DNA of 64,000 nt from an uncultured Alphaproteobacteria bacterium (lineage in GTDB: Bacteria > Pseudomonadota > Alphaproteobacteria > Rhizobiales > Aestuariivirgaceae), in NCBI GenBank assembly GCA_937873445.1, contig CALMWF010000016.1, positions 58,701 to 122,700 of the forward strand, written 5' to 3'. The notes under the pieces were generated by a model. The model worked only from the letters and a program-made list of their open reading frames with translations, was not told the DNA's origin and did not search any database. Positions 42,153 to 52,661 of this stretch are shown one piece after another (within the stretch, counting starts at the first letter, position 1; every line of letters begins with the position of its first letter). The translations under genes and the position numbers were made by a program.

Positions 42153-44012
42153 GTGACGAATCAGTCCTGTGATGTGGTGGTGGTGGGCGGCGGCCATGCC
42201 GGGGTGGAGGCGGCGGCCGCTTCGGCGCGGCTTGGCGCCCGCACCATCCTTCTCACCCACCGCTTTGACCGCATCGGGGAAATGTCGTGCAACCCGGCCA
42301 TCGGCGGTCTGGGCAAGGGCCATCTGGTGCGCGAGGTCGATGCGCTTGATGGTCTGATGGGGCGGGTGGCCGATCAGGCGGGCATTCAGTTCCGCCTGCT
42401 CAACCGCTCCAAGGGTCCGGCGGTGCGCGGCCCCCGCGCACAGATGGACCGCAAGCTTTATCGCCTGGCCATGCAGGCTGCCATGCGCGCGCAGGATGAC
42501 CTGACGGTGGTGGAGGGGGCAGCCCACCGCCTGCTTCTTGCGGGCGGGCAGGTGGCGGGCGTGGCACTGGAGGATGGACGCACCATCCACGCCGGGGCTG
42601 TGGTGTTGACCACCGGCACTTTTCTGAATGGCCTTATCCATGTGGGCACAAGAACCACCCCCGCGGGCCGGGTGGGCGATCCGCCGGCGCGGGGCCTCTC
42701 CGAACAGCTCGCAAGCTTCGGCCTGGCGATGGGGCGGCTCAAGACCGGCACCCCGGCCCGGCTGGATGGGCGGACCATCAATTGGGCCGTGCTGGAAGAA
42801 CAGAAGGGTGATGACGAGCCGGTGCCCTTCTCCTTTCTGACCCGCGCCATCAGCCTGCCGCAGCTTTCCTGCCACATCACCCACACCACGGCAGAAACCC
42901 ACGCCATCATCGCGGCCGCCATCCCCGATTCACCGCTGTTCTCCGGCCAGATTGCCGGCACGGGGCCGCGCTATTGCCCGTCCATCGAGGACAAGGTTCA
43001 CCGCTTTGCCGACAAGGCTTCACACCAGATCTTTCTGGAATCGGAGGGGCTGGATGATCCCACCATCTATCCCAACGGCATTTCCACCTCGCTGCCCGAG
43101 GACGTGCAGCAGGCCTTCATCCGCACCCTGCCGGGGCTGGAGCGGGTGGCGATCCTGCGGCCCGGCTATGCCATTGAATATGACCATGTGGACCCGCGGG
43201 AACTTCATGCCACGCTGTCGGTGAAGTGCTTGCCTGGGCTTTATCTGGCCGGGCAGATCAACGGCACCACCGGCTATGAGGAGGCGGCGGCCCAGGGGCT
43301 GTTGGCCGGGCTGAACGCCGCCCGGCGGGCCGGTGGGCAGGATGGTGTCAGCTTCGACCGGGGCGAGGCCTATATCGGTGTCATGGTGGATGATCTCATC
43401 AGCCGGGGGGTGACCGAACCCTACCGGATGTTCACCTCGCGGGCCGAATATCGTCTGACCCTGCGGGCCGACAATGCCGATGAACGCCTGACCCGGCGCG
43501 GCATCGAGCTGGGTCTTGTGGGCGGTGAGCGGGCCACGGCCTTTGTCGCCCGTGCCCGCAGCCTGGCTGAAGCGCGTGCATGTGCAGCCGGACTGGCCAT
43601 CACGCCCGCTGCTGCTGCCCGCGCGGGTCTTCAGATCAATCAGGATGGCCAGCGCCGCACAGCCCTTGAACTCATGGCCATGCCCGGGGTGGGTTTTGAC
43701 GGTGCCAGCCGCCTCTGGCCGGAACTGGCGACGCTGCCTGGCTTTGCGCGGGCAGCGCTGGAGGCGGATGCTCTCTATGCCGGCTATCTCACAAGACAGG
43801 AGGAGGAGATTGCCCTGTTGCGGGCCGAGGATGCGCGGCCCCTTGCCAGCGGTCTCGACTATATGGCCATGCCCAGCCTGTCCATGGAACTGCGCCAGCG
43901 CCTGACGCGGGTGAGGCCCGCAACACTCGGCCAGGCAGCGCGGCTCGAAGGCATGACACCAGCGGCGCTGGCGGTGGTGCTTGGCCATGCCCGGCGGGGG
44001 GCCCGGTCATGA
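42153..44012 (+). CDS. mnmG: tRNA uridine-5-carboxymethylaminomethyl modification enzyme MnmG (GidA)
   Basis: FAD- and NADH-dependent partner of MnmE. The 619-residue protein has the FAD motif [60 protein letters not shown], the C-terminal [24 protein letters not shown] and [20 protein letters not shown]. The GTG at 42153 is the start that gives the standard N-terminus ([13 protein letters not shown]). rsmG overlaps its stop by 4 bp. Confidence 0.97.
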   Translation: MTNQSCDVVVVGGGHAGVEAAAASARLGARTILLTHRFDRIGEMSCNPAIGGLGKGHLVREVDALDGLMGRVADQAGIQFRLLNRSKGPAVRGPRAQMDRKLYRLAMQAAMRAQDDLTVVEGAAHRLLLAGGQVAGVALEDGRTIHAGAVVLTTGTFLNGLIHVGTRTTPAGRVGDPPARGLSEQLASFGLAMGRLKTGTPARLDGRTINWAVLEEQKGDDEPVPFSFLTRAISLPQLSCHITHTTAETHAIIAAAIPDSPLFSGQIAGTGPRYCPSIEDKVHRFADKASHQIFLESEGLDDPTIYPNGISTSLPEDVQQAFIRTLPGLERVAILRPGYAIEYDHVDPRELHATLSVKCLPGLYLAGQINGTTGYEEAAAQGLLAGLNAARRAGGQDGVSFDRGEAYIGVMVDDLISRGVTEPYRMFTSRAEYRLTLRADNADERLTRRGIELGLVGGERATAFVARARSLAEARACAAGLAITPAAAARAGLQINQDGQRRTALELMAMPGVGFDGASRLWPELATLPGFARAALEADALYAGYLTRQEEEIALLRAEDARPLASGLDYMAMPSLSMELRQRLTRVRPATLGQAARLEGMTPAALAVVLGHARRGARS

Positions 44013-44632
44013 CCATCATGCCCGATGACCTTGCCCGGCAGTTTCATGTTTCACGTGAATCACGCGAACGGCTGCAGACTTATGTGGCCCTGCTGCTGGA
44101 ATGGCAGGCGAAGATCAATCTCATCGGTCCCTCAACCGTTGAAACGGTCTGGCAGCGCCATGTGGCAGATGGTCTTCAACTCATCCCGCTGCTGCCCGAG
44201 AGCATCCGGGTCATCGCCGATCTGGGCTCGGGCGGCGGCATTCCTGGTCTTATTCTGGCCGCGGCCACGGATGCCCATGTGCATTTCTATGAGGCCAACG
44301 GCAAAAAGGTGGCCTTCCTGCGCGAAGCCCTGCGACGCATGGCGGTGAGGGGCACGGTGCATCAGTGCCGTATCGAAGAGCTGGTTCACAGGGCGGACCT
44401 GCCACCGGCCAGGGTGGTGACGGCGCGGGCGCTGGCGCCGCTGCCGCTGCTCTTGCAGCATGCGGCGCCCTTCCTGGCGCGGGGGGCCATTGGTCTGTTT
44501 CACAAGGGACAAGATGTTGATGCGGAATTGACCGAGGCCACTAAATCTTGGAAAATCAAGGCACGAAAACACCCCTCTTGCACTGATTCCCAAGCTGTGA
44601 TTCTGGAGGTGGAGGAGGCCCGTCATGTCTGA
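44009..44632 (+). CDS. rsmG: 16S rRNA (guanine-527-N7)-methyltransferase
   Basis: SAM-dependent methyltransferase (GidB) for G527 of 16S rRNA. The 207-residue protein has [23 protein letters not shown], the SAM loop [17 protein letters not shown] and [14 protein letters not shown]. The codons for residues about 13-18 (FHVSRE) carry a second parS-like site, a feature seen in other alphaproteobacterial rsmG genes. The parA start lies 8 bases inside its 3' end. Confidence 0.96.
   Translation: MTIMPDDLARQFHVSRESRERLQTYVALLLEWQAKINLIGPSTVETVWQRHVADGLQLIPLLPESIRVIADLGSGGGIPGLILAAATDAHVHFYEANGKKVAFLREALRRMAVRGTVHQCRIEELVHRADLPPARVVTARALAPLPLLLQHAAPFLARGAIGLFHKGQDVDAELTEATKSWKIKARKHPSCTDSQAVILEVEEARHV
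44047..44062. promoter_or_regulatory. parS centromere site 2, inside rsmG
   Basis: TGTTTCACGTGAATCA matches the parS consensus at 15 of 16 positions, with the mismatch in the right arm. It lies in the rsmG coding start, about 580 bp upstream of parA. Confidence 0.8.
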
Positions 44633-45446
44633 TCCGCAACTGCTGCCCCTGCCCCGCATTCTTGCGGTGGCCAACCAGAAGGGCGGGGTGGGGAAAACCA
44701 CCACCGCCATCAACCTCGGCACGGCGCTGGCCGCCGTGGGCGAGGAAGTGCTGGTCATCGATCTCGACCCGCAGGGCAATGCCTCCACGGGCCTGGGCAT
44801 TGCGCGTCGGGCGCAGCAGCGCTCTTCCTATCATGTGCTCATCGGTGAAGCGGAACTGGCCGAGGTGATCGTCGACTCCGGCATTCCCCGCCTGCATTGC
44901 GCGCCCTCCACCATGGACCTGCTGGGTGCCGAACTGGAACTGGCTGATCTTGAACGCAAGACCCACCGGCTGGCCGATGCGATCAGGCGGCTGGCAGGCC
45001 AGGGTAGGGCCGGGCAGCGCTACTCCTACATTCTGGTGGACTGCCCGCCGTCACTCAATCTGCTCACCATCAATGCGCTGGCGGCGGCGGACGCCATTCT
45101 GGTGCCGCTGCAATGCGAGTTCTTTGCGCTCGAGGGCCTGAGCCAGCTGCTCAAGACGGTGGAACGGGTGCGCACCACGCTCAACCCGCGCCTGTCCATT
45201 CAAGGTGTGGTGCTGACCATGTTCGACAAGCGCAACAGCCTGTCAGAACAGGTGGCGCAGGATGTGCGCAGTGTGCTGGGCGACAAGGTCTATCAGACGG
45301 TCATCCCGCGCAATGTTCGGGTGTCGGAAGCGCCGTCCTATGGCAAGCCGGTGCTGCTCTATGACAATTCCTGCGTTGGAGCCCAGGCCTATATACGGCT
45401 CGCCTCCGAGGTCATCCGGCGCGAGCGTGACCTGCGCGCGGCATAA
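44625..45446 (+). CDS. parA: chromosome partitioning ATPase ParA
   Basis: Walker-type ATPase that moves ParB-parS complexes for origin segregation. The 273-residue protein has the deviant Walker A VANQKGGVGKTTTAINLG, with both Lys residues of K-G-G-x-G-K-[ST], Walker A' VIDLDPQGNASTGLG, and DCPPSLNLLTINALAAADAILVPLQCEFFALEG. It is co-transcribed with rsmG upstream and parB 56 bp downstream. Confidence 0.97.
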   Translation: MSDPQLLPLPRILAVANQKGGVGKTTTAINLGTALAAVGEEVLVIDLDPQGNASTGLGIARRAQQRSSYHVLIGEAELAEVIVDSGIPRLHCAPSTMDLLGAELELADLERKTHRLADAIRRLAGQGRAGQRYSYILVDCPPSLNLLTINALAAADAILVPLQCEFFALEGLSQLLKTVERVRTTLNPRLSIQGVVLTMFDKRNSLSEQVAQDVRSVLGDKVYQTVIPRNVRVSEAPSYGKPVLLYDNSCVGAQAYIRLASEVIRRERDLRAA

Positions 45447-45502
45447 ACCACTCTTATCCGCAACGATTGCTTTCATTACTTCAAGGACTGGAACGACAGA
45501 TC

Positions 45503-46375
45503 ATGATGACGCAGGCACCAAAGCGCAGACTGGGACGAGGGCTTGCAGCGCTGATCGGCGATGATGCCACCGAGGCCATGGAGACCGGCCCGGCCACGGT
45601 TGAAGCCCGGGGGCTGAAAACGGTGCCCATCGAACATATTCATCCCAACCCGCACAATCCACGACGCCATTTTGCCGCCGCCGAGCTAGAGGATCTGGCC
45701 AACTCCATCCGCGAGAAGGGCCTGTTGCAGCCGCTGATGGTGCGGCCACGCAGTGATGGTGATTTTGAGATCGTGGCCGGGGAGCGGCGCTGGCGCGCGG
45801 CCCAGATTGCGGGCGTGCATGAGCTGCAGGTGCTGGTGAAGGAGCTTTCCGACGGTGAGACGCTGGAAATTGCGCTCATCGAAAACATCCAGCGGGCCGA
45901 TCTCAATCCGCTGGAGGAGGCGCGCGCCTATCGCCAGCTGATGGAGGAATTTCAGTATACGCAGGCGCAGCTGGCGCAGTCGGTGGGCAAGAGCCGCAGC
46001 CACATTGCCAATACGCTGCGGTTGCAGACCTTGCCGCCGGCGGTGCTGGAGCTGATAGAGAAGGGCGAATTGACGGCAGGCCATGCCCGGGCGCTGGTGG
46101 CCACGGAGTCGCCGGAGGTCCTGGCCCAGAAGATCGTCGCTCTCGGTCTGTCGGTGCGCGAGGCGGAGGGCCTGGTGAAGGACCAGCCGGAGAAGCGCAA
46201 GGCCGGCCCGCGCGCCGAAAAGGACGCCGATACCCGCGCTTTTGAAAAGAATCTGTCGGATGCGCTGGGGCTGCATGTGACCGTGCATGACCGCGGCGGC
46301 AAGGGCGGCACGCTCAGCATTTCCTACAAGACACTGGACCAGCTTGACGACATTGCCCGCAAGCTGACGCGCTGA
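45503..46375 (+). CDS. parB: chromosome partitioning protein ParB
   Basis: CTP-dependent parS-binding clamp. The 290-residue protein begins with KRRLGRGLAALIGD (the ParA-contact region) and has the N-terminal CTPase fold with NPHNPRRHF, LLQPLMVRP and GERRWRAAQIAG. The central helix-turn-helix is IENIQRADLNPLEEARAYRQLMEEF and LAQSVGKSRSHIANTLRL, and a C-terminal dimer domain follows. ATG at 45503 or 45506. The convergent holA gene ends 5 bp after the stop. Confidence 0.97.
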   Translation: MMTQAPKRRLGRGLAALIGDDATEAMETGPATVEARGLKTVPIEHIHPNPHNPRRHFAAAELEDLANSIREKGLLQPLMVRPRSDGDFEIVAGERRWRAAQIAGVHELQVLVKELSDGETLEIALIENIQRADLNPLEEARAYRQLMEEFQYTQAQLAQSVGKSRSHIANTLRLQTLPPAVLELIEKGELTAGHARALVATESPEVLAQKIVALGLSVREAEGLVKDQPEKRKAGPRAEKDADTRAFEKNLSDALGLHVTVHDRGGKGGTLSISYKTLDQLDDIARKLTR

Positions 46376-46380
46376 AACTT

Positions 46381-47412
46381 TCAGGCACCACGCAGACGCA
46401 TCAGCCGTGCCTGGCGCGCCAGCGCCAGAAGGCAGCGCCCGGTGATGGCCTCGTCAAGGGCGGAGAATTCACGGGTATGCATGATGGCCGTGGCAATGGC
46501 CTGCTGCGCCGCCAGCAAGGACTCGAGATCCCAGATGCGCAACTGACCCGCGATGGCGCCCTTGCGACCGAAGAAAAAAATCGGGCGGGCATTGCGGAAG
46601 GCAGTATCAAAACCCGTCCCGGACATGACGTCGCTTGCCAAGGCCTGAAGCCTGGTGACATGGCTGGCAAGCAGCGGAAGAATGCCGCGGGCCGCCCCCT
46701 GCAGGGTCAGGGCGGCATAGGTCCGGTCGGCGGCTTCGCCATCGCCCGTCATCACCCGGTCAATCAGCAGGTCGGTATCGAATTCGGCGGTGTCACCACA
46801 GATGGCATTGACATCGGAGAGTGTCACGGTACCTGCGCCATGGGCATAGAGGGCAAGCTTTTCCGCCTCGCTCATGACGGTGCCGCGGTCGCTGCCGGCC
46901 AGATCAAAAAAACGGGCTTCGGCTTCATCGGTCAATTTTAATCCGTACACGGACAGATAATTTCCGACCCGGCGCGCTAGCTGCTCCGGTCCTTCTTCAT
47001 AGACCGCACAGGCGGCAATCAGTTTTGCCTCTTCGCAGGCCTTGCGCAGCTTTGAGGTCTTGCCCAGCTGGTCGGCCACCAGCAGCACGAAATTGCCCAT
47101 GGCGCCATCGGCAAACACGGGCTCCAGAACCTTGACCAGCTCATCGCCAGCCTCCCGAACCATGATGACGCGGCGCCCGCCAAGAAGAGAGCGTGACTGG
47201 AATTCCGTGGGTAACAGCGCGGGATCGCGGAGGGCGTCGGCCACGGCGATGCTGACCGCAGCAAAGGGATCGGATCCGGCCAGGGTCTTCACCGCAAGTT
47301 GTGCCAGCGCGTGAATGGCGGCGGGGTCACCCCCGTGCAGAAGCAGGCCGTTGTGCTGGGCAAGCCGTTTGGAGATGAAGCCTTCCGCCTCGACCTGCCG
47401 GAGCAGCGTCAT
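46381..47412 (-). CDS. holA: DNA polymerase III delta subunit
   Basis: Clamp-loader subunit that opens the beta sliding clamp. The 343-residue protein has the HolA pattern: GLLLHGGDPAAIH near the N-terminus, LLGGRRVIMVREAGD, FVLLVADQLGKTSKLRKACEE and the helical C-terminal lid with LYAHGAGTVTLSDVNAICGD. It follows lptE after 9 bp in the leuS-lptE-holA operon, the usual arrangement. Confidence 0.94.
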   Translation of the reverse strand: MTLLRQVEAEGFISKRLAQHNGLLLHGGDPAAIHALAQLAVKTLAGSDPFAAVSIAVADALRDPALLPTEFQSRSLLGGRRVIMVREAGDELVKVLEPVFADGAMGNFVLLVADQLGKTSKLRKACEEAKLIAACAVYEEGPEQLARRVGNYLSVYGLKLTDEAEARFFDLAGSDRGTVMSEAEKLALYAHGAGTVTLSDVNAICGDTAEFDTDLLIDRVMTGDGEAADRTYAALTLQGAARGILPLLASHVTRLQALASDVMSGTGFDTAFRNARPIFFFGRKGAIAGQLRIWDLESLLAAQQAIATAIMHTREFSALDEAITGRCLLALARQARLMRLRGA

Positions 47413-47421
47413 GGGTGCCCC

Positions 47422-47940
47422 TCAGTTGCGCCCGGCGAACAGGGCCGCAAGCCTCAGACGCAGATCGTTGCCCAGGTCGGTGGCGGCGCGTTCACGGGCA
47501 TTGGTTTCGGCCTGAAGGTCGGCCACCGGTTCGCGAATCTGGTCATAGGAGACATCGGAAAAGCTTTTGCCGCTATTGACCACCTTGCCGGTGGCGATTT
47601 CGGTGAGGGAATAGCTGGCTGCAAGCCGGATGCGCTTGCGCTGCAGTTTGTCGGCGGTGGCGGAAAAGGTCGAGATGATCCGCTCCGTCACGGCAAGCGA
47701 CAGGGAATAGCGCGGGGCCCCGGCTGTGCCCGCGGGAGCGATGGCGGAGAGAAGCTCATTGCGCACCAGCTGTCCGGCACGGGTTTTCTGCTCCTCCACC
47801 ACGATGCCGCTGAGATCAGAGGACACGGTGCCACCGCTCAAGGCACTTCGGCCATAGAGCGGCCGGTAGCTGCAGCCAGACAGGCTCGAGGATGCGAGCG
47901 TCAGGCAGAGGAGAGCGATGGCGGCTTTCAGCCCTTGCAT
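47422..47940 (-). CDS. lptE: LPS-assembly lipoprotein LptE
   Basis: Outer-membrane lipoprotein partner of the LptD translocon for lipopolysaccharide. The 172-residue protein has a signal peptide with lipobox [11 protein letters not shown] (SYRPLYG is typical), then a single domain with [19 protein letters not shown] and the conserved C-terminal [14 protein letters not shown]. The start overlaps the leuS 3' end by 13 bp. Confidence 0.92.
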   Translation of the reverse strand: MQGLKAAIALLCLTLASSSLSGCSYRPLYGRSALSGGTVSSDLSGIVVEEQKTRAGQLVRNELLSAIAPAGTAGAPRYSLSLAVTERIISTFSATADKLQRKRIRLAASYSLTEIATGKVVNSGKSFSDVSYDQIREPVADLQAETNARERAATDLGNDLRLRLAALFAGRN

Positions 47941-50522
47941 ACGATGTTCACAATCCGGTCCGGCACCACGATGATCTTGGCAATGGCCTTGCCTTCGAGG
48001 CTGCGTTTTACACCCTCCAGTGCCAGAACCAAAGGCTCAAGTTCAGCCTGCTTCAGGCCCTTGGCAACAGTGATTTCGTCGCGGCGCTTGCCGTTCACCT
48101 GCACCGCAATGGTGACATCATCCCGCGCCACCAGTTCCGCAAGCGGGGTGGGCCAGGGCGTGTTGACAACGGCCGTGCCGTGGCCCAGCAACGCCCAGGC
48201 CTCCTCGGCCAGATGGGGCATCATGGGCGCAAAACCAAGGACAAGGAATTCCGTTGCTTCACGCAATGCGGCGCACAGGGCGGCGGATTTTTCCTTGCTG
48301 GCCAGGGCGGCACCCACGGCGTTGGACAGCGCATAGAGCTGGGCAATGGCACGGTTGAAGCGCAGGTTGGTGAGATCATCGGTGATGGCGGCAATGGCGC
48401 GGTGGGCGGTGCGGCGCAGCTCCAGTCCGTCGGCGGCAGCCACAGCCGCGCTTCTGGGCAGGTCGGCAACGTCAGTCACCAGACGCCACAGCTTCTGGGT
48501 AAAGCGCCAGGCACCCTCAACGCCGGCCTCGGTCCATTCAATGTCACGCTCCGGAGGGGTGTCGGACAGCATGAACCAGCGGGCGGTGTCGGCGCCATAG
48601 GCAGCGATGATGGTTTCAGGATCAACCACATTCTTCTTGGACTTGGACATCTTTTCGATGCCACCCACCAGCAAGGGCTCATGAGTCCGGGCATGGAACC
48701 ACTGGCCATCCTTCTGCACCGCCTCGGCGGGCAGCACCCAGTCACCGGCTTCGGTGCGGAAGGTTTCATGCACCACCATGCCCTGGGTAAAGAGTGAGGC
48801 AAAGGGTTCATCAAGATGAATATGTCCGGTCTTGTGCATGGCGCGCATGAAGAACCGCGAATAGAGAAGATGCAGGATCGCGTGTTCAACACCGCCGATA
48901 TACTGATCAACCGGCATCCAGTAGCGCGCCGCCTCCGCCGTCACCGGCTCTGCGGCTTGGGGTGAACAGAAGCGGGCGAAATACCAGGACGAGTCGATGA
49001 AGGTATCAAAGGTATCGGTCTCGCGCCGGGCCGGCTTGCCGCAGGCCGGACAGCTGGTGTGCTTCCAGCTCGGGTGATGGTCGAGGGGATTGCCGGGCTT
49101 GTCGAATTTGACATCCTCCGGCAGTTTCACCGGCAGGTCTTCCTTCTTCACTGGCACCACGCCGCAGGCTTCGCAATGAACCACGGGAATGGGGCAGCCC
49201 CAATAGCGCTGGCGTGACACGCCCCAATCGCGCAGGCGGTGGTTGACCTTGCGGGTGCCTATTCCTTCCACCTCGAAGCGGTGGGCCACCTTTTCCTTGG
49301 CCTCGGGCACCGACAGCCCGTCAAGGAAGCCGGAGTTGATCAGCACCGTGTCTTCGCCGTCCTTTTCCACATAGGCTTCGTTGCCGATGGTGAAGGTTTT
49401 TGGATCCGCACCACGCGGGGCCACCACGGGAATGACCGGCAAATGGTATTTGCGGGCGAAGTCAAGATCGCGCTGGTCATGGGCGGGACAGCCGAAGATG
49501 GCACCTTCGCCATAGCCCATGAGCACGAAGTTGGCGGCATAGACGGGAAGTTTCACATCCTTGTGGAAGGGATGGCGGGCATAGAGACCAAGGGGGTAAC
49601 CCTTCTTCTCGGCCTTTTCGATGGTTTCCTCGGAGGTGCCCAGAGCCGCCACTTCGCGGCGGAAGGCCTGCAAATCTTCATCATGTTCGGCGAGATGCCT
49701 GGCCAGCGGGTGGTCGGCCGAAATGGCGCAGAAGGAGGCACCGAAAATGGTGTCGTGACGGGTGGTGAAGACGGTGAGGCCGTCGTCGAGCTTCTTGCCG
49801 TGGGCATCCTCCAGCTCGAAGGTGAAGCGCATGCCCTCGGAGCGGCCGATCCAGTTCTTCTGCATCAGGCGCACCTTCTCCGGCCACCTGTCGAGGCCGT
49901 CGAGGGCTTTGAGGAGATCATCAGAGAAGGCGGTGATCTTCAGAAACCACTGGGCCAGTTCACGCTTTTCAACCACCGCGCCCGACCGCCAGCCCCTGCC
50001 ATCAATGACCTGCTCATTGGCCAGCACCGTATGGTCGACCGGGTCCCAGTTGACCTGCGACACCTTGCGTTCCACCAGTCCGGCATTCATGAAGTCGATG
50101 AACATGGCCTGTTCGTGACGGTAATAGGAGGGGTCGCAGGTGGCGACCTCGCGGCTCCAGTCCAATGACAGGCCCATGGATTTGAGCTGGCCACGCATGG
50201 TGGCGATGTTGTCATAGGTCCAGGAGGCAGGGTGGACGCCCCGCTCAATGGCGGCGTTTTCGGCCGGCATGCCGAAGGCGTCCCAGCCCATGGGGTGGAG
50301 CACATTATAGCCACTGGCCCGGCGGAAGCGGGCGATGACATCGCCCATGGTGTAGTTGCGGACATGGCCCATGTGGATGCGCCCGGAGGGATAGGGAAAC
50401 ATCTCCAGCACGTAGTATTTCGGCTTGTCCGCCTCCGCAGTGGCCTCAAAGCACCGGTTCTTGTCCCAGAAGGCCTGCCAGCGGGGTTCGCTTTCGCGGG
50501 GGTTGTAGCGTTCGGAAGCCAT
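47928..50522 (-). CDS. leuS: leucyl-tRNA synthetase
   Basis: Class I aminoacyl-tRNA synthetase of 864 residues. It begins [16 protein letters not shown], with the HIGH variant in [15 protein letters not shown], the CP1 editing domain ([14 protein letters not shown]), a zinc-type knot [24 protein letters not shown] and [13 protein letters not shown]. The start at 50522 is chosen because GAGGA sits 8 bases upstream; it directly abuts the alternative ATG at 50531, where it could not act. It leads the leuS-lptE-holA operon. Confidence 0.97.
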   Translation of the reverse strand: MASERYNPRESEPRWQAFWDKNRCFEATAEADKPKYYVLEMFPYPSGRIHMGHVRNYTMGDVIARFRRASGYNVLHPMGWDAFGMPAENAAIERGVHPASWTYDNIATMRGQLKSMGLSLDWSREVATCDPSYYRHEQAMFIDFMNAGLVERKVSQVNWDPVDHTVLANEQVIDGRGWRSGAVVEKRELAQWFLKITAFSDDLLKALDGLDRWPEKVRLMQKNWIGRSEGMRFTFELEDAHGKKLDDGLTVFTTRHDTIFGASFCAISADHPLARHLAEHDEDLQAFRREVAALGTSEETIEKAEKKGYPLGLYARHPFHKDVKLPVYAANFVLMGYGEGAIFGCPAHDQRDLDFARKYHLPVIPVVAPRGADPKTFTIGNEAYVEKDGEDTVLINSGFLDGLSVPEAKEKVAHRFEVEGIGTRKVNHRLRDWGVSRQRYWGCPIPVVHCEACGVVPVKKEDLPVKLPEDVKFDKPGNPLDHHPSWKHTSCPACGKPARRETDTFDTFIDSSWYFARFCSPQAAEPVTAEAARYWMPVDQYIGGVEHAILHLLYSRFFMRAMHKTGHIHLDEPFASLFTQGMVVHETFRTEAGDWVLPAEAVQKDGQWFHARTHEPLLVGGIEKMSKSKKNVVDPETIIAAYGADTARWFMLSDTPPERDIEWTEAGVEGAWRFTQKLWRLVTDVADLPRSAAVAAADGLELRRTAHRAIAAITDDLTNLRFNRAIAQLYALSNAVGAALASKEKSAALCAALREATEFLVLGFAPMMPHLAEEAWALLGHGTAVVNTPWPTPLAELVARDDVTIAVQVNGKRRDEITVAKGLKQAELEPLVLALEGVKRSLEGKAIAKIIVVPDRIVNIVCKG

Positions 50523-50612
50523 GGGGCCCATTCCTCAAAGCACTGATTTCTCTGCCTTGGTCCGGACTACCAGTCCTTGAAATGGCCTGCAAGGGTGGGG
50601 CATAGAACAGAC

Positions 50613-51305
50613 ATGATAATGGATGCTGCCCAGGGCCTCAGGGAGGTCAAGGACCGTCTCGCGGCGGCGGCTCTGGCCGCTGGCCGGAACCTTGCGGATG
50701 TTACCCTCATCGCCGTCAGCAAAACCTTCGGGCCGGAGGCCATCGTGCCGGTGCTGGCGGCGGGCCAGACGGTCTTTGGTGAAAACCGGGTGCAGGAGGC
50801 CAAGGCCAAATGGCCGGTCCTGCGCCAGCGCTACCCGGCGGTGCGGCTTCACCTTATCGGACCGTTGCAATCCAACAAGGCCGCCGAGGCCGTGGCGCTG
50901 TTTGACGCCCTGCACACCATCGACCGCGAAAAGATTGCCGAAGCGGTGGCGCGCGAGATGGCAAGGCAGGGCCGCACCCCCGATCTATTCGTGCAGGTGA
51001 ATACAGGCGACGAAGCCCAGAAGGCTGGCGTGGCGCTGGCGGCGGCGGATGGCTTCATTGCAGCCTGCCAAAGCCGTTTCGGACCGGCGCTTCGGGGTCT
51101 CATGTGCATTCCGCCGGTGAATGAGGATCCCTTGCCGCATTTCCGGCTGCTGGCGGCAATGGCGGCCCGCCATGGCCTGGCAGGGCTGTCCATGGGCATG
51201 AGCGGTGATTTTGAAGCCGCCATCGCAGCTGGCGCCAGTCACGTCAGGGTGGGATCGGCGATCTTCGGCGGGCGGGCGGCGTTGCCGCACCCGGCGCCCA
51301 GATGA
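50613..51305 (+). CDS. YggS-family pyridoxal phosphate homeostasis protein
   Basis: A 230-residue PLP-binding protein with an alanine-racemase-like barrel. The PLP Lys lies in LIAVSKTFGPEAI near residue 36, with VFGENRVQEAKAKW, RLHLIGPLQSNKAAEAV, SMGMSGDFEAAIAAGASHVRVGSAIFG as further signatures. It keeps PLP and amino-acid pools balanced. ATG 50613 or 50619. The 3' end overlaps the convergent L,D-transpeptidase gene by 62 bp. Confidence 0.94.
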   Translation: MIMDAAQGLREVKDRLAAAALAAGRNLADVTLIAVSKTFGPEAIVPVLAAGQTVFGENRVQEAKAKWPVLRQRYPAVRLHLIGPLQSNKAAEAVALFDALHTIDREKIAEAVAREMARQGRTPDLFVQVNTGDEAQKAGVALAAADGFIAACQSRFGPALRGLMCIPPVNEDPLPHFRLLAAMAARHGLAGLSMGMSGDFEAAIAAGASHVRVGSAIFGGRAALPHPAPR

Positions 51306-51822
51306 CCAGTGAGGTGTGGGCCGCGCACAGGGACAGGATTTTGCGCATGTCGGCAGCACCGACGGCCACACAGCCCTGGGTGAAGGATTTGTCCCCGGTG
51401 AGATGAAAGAAAATCGCGCTGCCGGCACCGCGCACCCGCGGGCACTGGTTGTGATCAGTGGTGATGACCACGTCATAGAGATGGTCGGTGCGGGTCAGCT
51501 TCTCATGCGACGGTGCGAAGGGCAGACGGACCCAGCGGTTGTAGGAAAAGGACGTGGTATCGTCGCACCAGCCGTCGTCAGAGCGCAGTGGCCGGGCAGC
51601 AAAGAGATTTTTTGAAGGGTTCACGGAACCGGGACGGTAGTAAAGACGTTTGAGTCGGAAAGCGCCTATGGGGGTGGCGCCGTCGCCTTCGCTTTTGCGG
51701 TGGCTAAGGCCGGTCCGTCCCAGACGGCAGGGAAAACGTATGTGACCGACAACAAGGTAGCCGCAGGTGGCGCGCGCCGAAAGAGCCCGGACATGAAGCA
51801 GCCTTGTTTTTGTTATCAACAT
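51244..51822 (-). CDS. L,D-transpeptidase (YkuD family)
   Basis: A 192-residue protein with the YkuD catalytic region: the His in AIFFHLTGDKSFTQGCVAVGAADM and the nucleophile Cys in T-Q-G-C (the family motif is S/T-H-G-C). Earlier come GHIRFPCRLGRTGLSHRKSEGDGATPIGAFRL and TDHNQCPRVRG, typical of rhizobial members. No clear signal peptide is visible, which is usual for this short subfamily. It may act in peptidoglycan cross-linking. It overlaps yggS tail to tail. Confidence 0.85.
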   Translation of the reverse strand: MLITKTRLLHVRALSARATCGYLVVGHIRFPCRLGRTGLSHRKSEGDGATPIGAFRLKRLYYRPGSVNPSKNLFAARPLRSDDGWCDDTTSFSYNRWVRLPFAPSHEKLTRTDHLYDVVITTDHNQCPRVRGAGSAIFFHLTGDKSFTQGCVAVGAADMRKILSLCAAHTSLVIWAPGAATPPARRRSPIPP

Positions 51823-51886
51823 CTATTGAATTGTCAGCCCGACGGGGCATGCCGAAGTTTGAATACTGCGTGACTCTCACAGAAAG

Positions 51887-52582
51887 ATGAGCCCGATGTC
51901 CAGTGTGAAAACCATTGTCGTTGTAGATGATGACGCAACCCTGCGCGACAGTCTGCGCGATCAGTTCGCACTGCATGACGAATTCCTGTTTCATGAGGCA
52001 GGCACCGCCGGAGACGGCGTCAGACTGGCCAAGGCGGAAAGCCCGGATGTCATTCTTCTTGACGTCAATCTGCCCGACATGGACGGGCGCGAAGCCTGCA
52101 AGCTGATGCGGCGGGGCGGCTATCACGGCCCGGTCATCATGCTCACCGCCCAGGACAGCGATGCCGATGCCATTCTGGGCCTTGACTCGGGTGCCAATGA
52201 CTATGTCACCAAGCCGTTCCGCTTTGCCGTGCTGCTGGCGCGCATCCGCGCCCATCTGCGCCAGCACGAATCAAGCGAGGACGCTGTTTACCGCATCGGC
52301 CCCTACCAGTTCCGGCCGGCCAACAAGCTGATGGTGGCCGAGGATGGCCGCAAGGTGCGGCTCACGGAAAAGGAAGCTGCCATTCTGAAGTTCCTCTACC
52401 GTTCGGGGGCGCAAACGGTGGGCCGCGACGTTCTGCTCCATGATGTCTGGGGCTACAATGCCGGGGTTTCCACCCACACGCTGGAAACCCACATTTACCG
52501 GCTGCGCCAGAAAATCGAGCGCGACCCGGCCCGGGCGGAAATCCTGGTCACTGAAAACGGCGGATATCGGCTGCTGCCCTGA
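51887..52582 (+). CDS. OmpR-family response regulator
   Basis: A 231-residue two-component regulator. The receiver domain (residues about 8-120) has the acidic pair in VVVDDDATL, the phosphoacceptor Asp in VILLDVNLPDMDG, the Thr of IMLTAQDS and the Lys of YVTKPF. The C-terminal winged helix (about 135-231) has LTEKEAAILKFLYRSG and THTLETHIYRLRQKIE. No histidine kinase is adjacent, so the partner is unknown. It is divergent from the L,D-transpeptidase gene; a cyclic-nucleotide-binding protein follows. Confidence 0.93.
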   Translation: MSPMSSVKTIVVVDDDATLRDSLRDQFALHDEFLFHEAGTAGDGVRLAKAESPDVILLDVNLPDMDGREACKLMRRGGYHGPVIMLTAQDSDADAILGLDSGANDYVTKPFRFAVLLARIRAHLRQHESSEDAVYRIGPYQFRPANKLMVAEDGRKVRLTEKEAAILKFLYRSGAQTVGRDVLLHDVWGYNAGVSTHTLETHIYRLRQKIERDPARAEILVTENGGYRLLP

Positions 52583-52661
52583 TCTCTTCCAGCGCCCTTG
52601 CCATGGCCCCTTCTTCCGCGTCATAACCGCAGGGGAAGTGAGACAAGAGCAAGGGGCGGAG

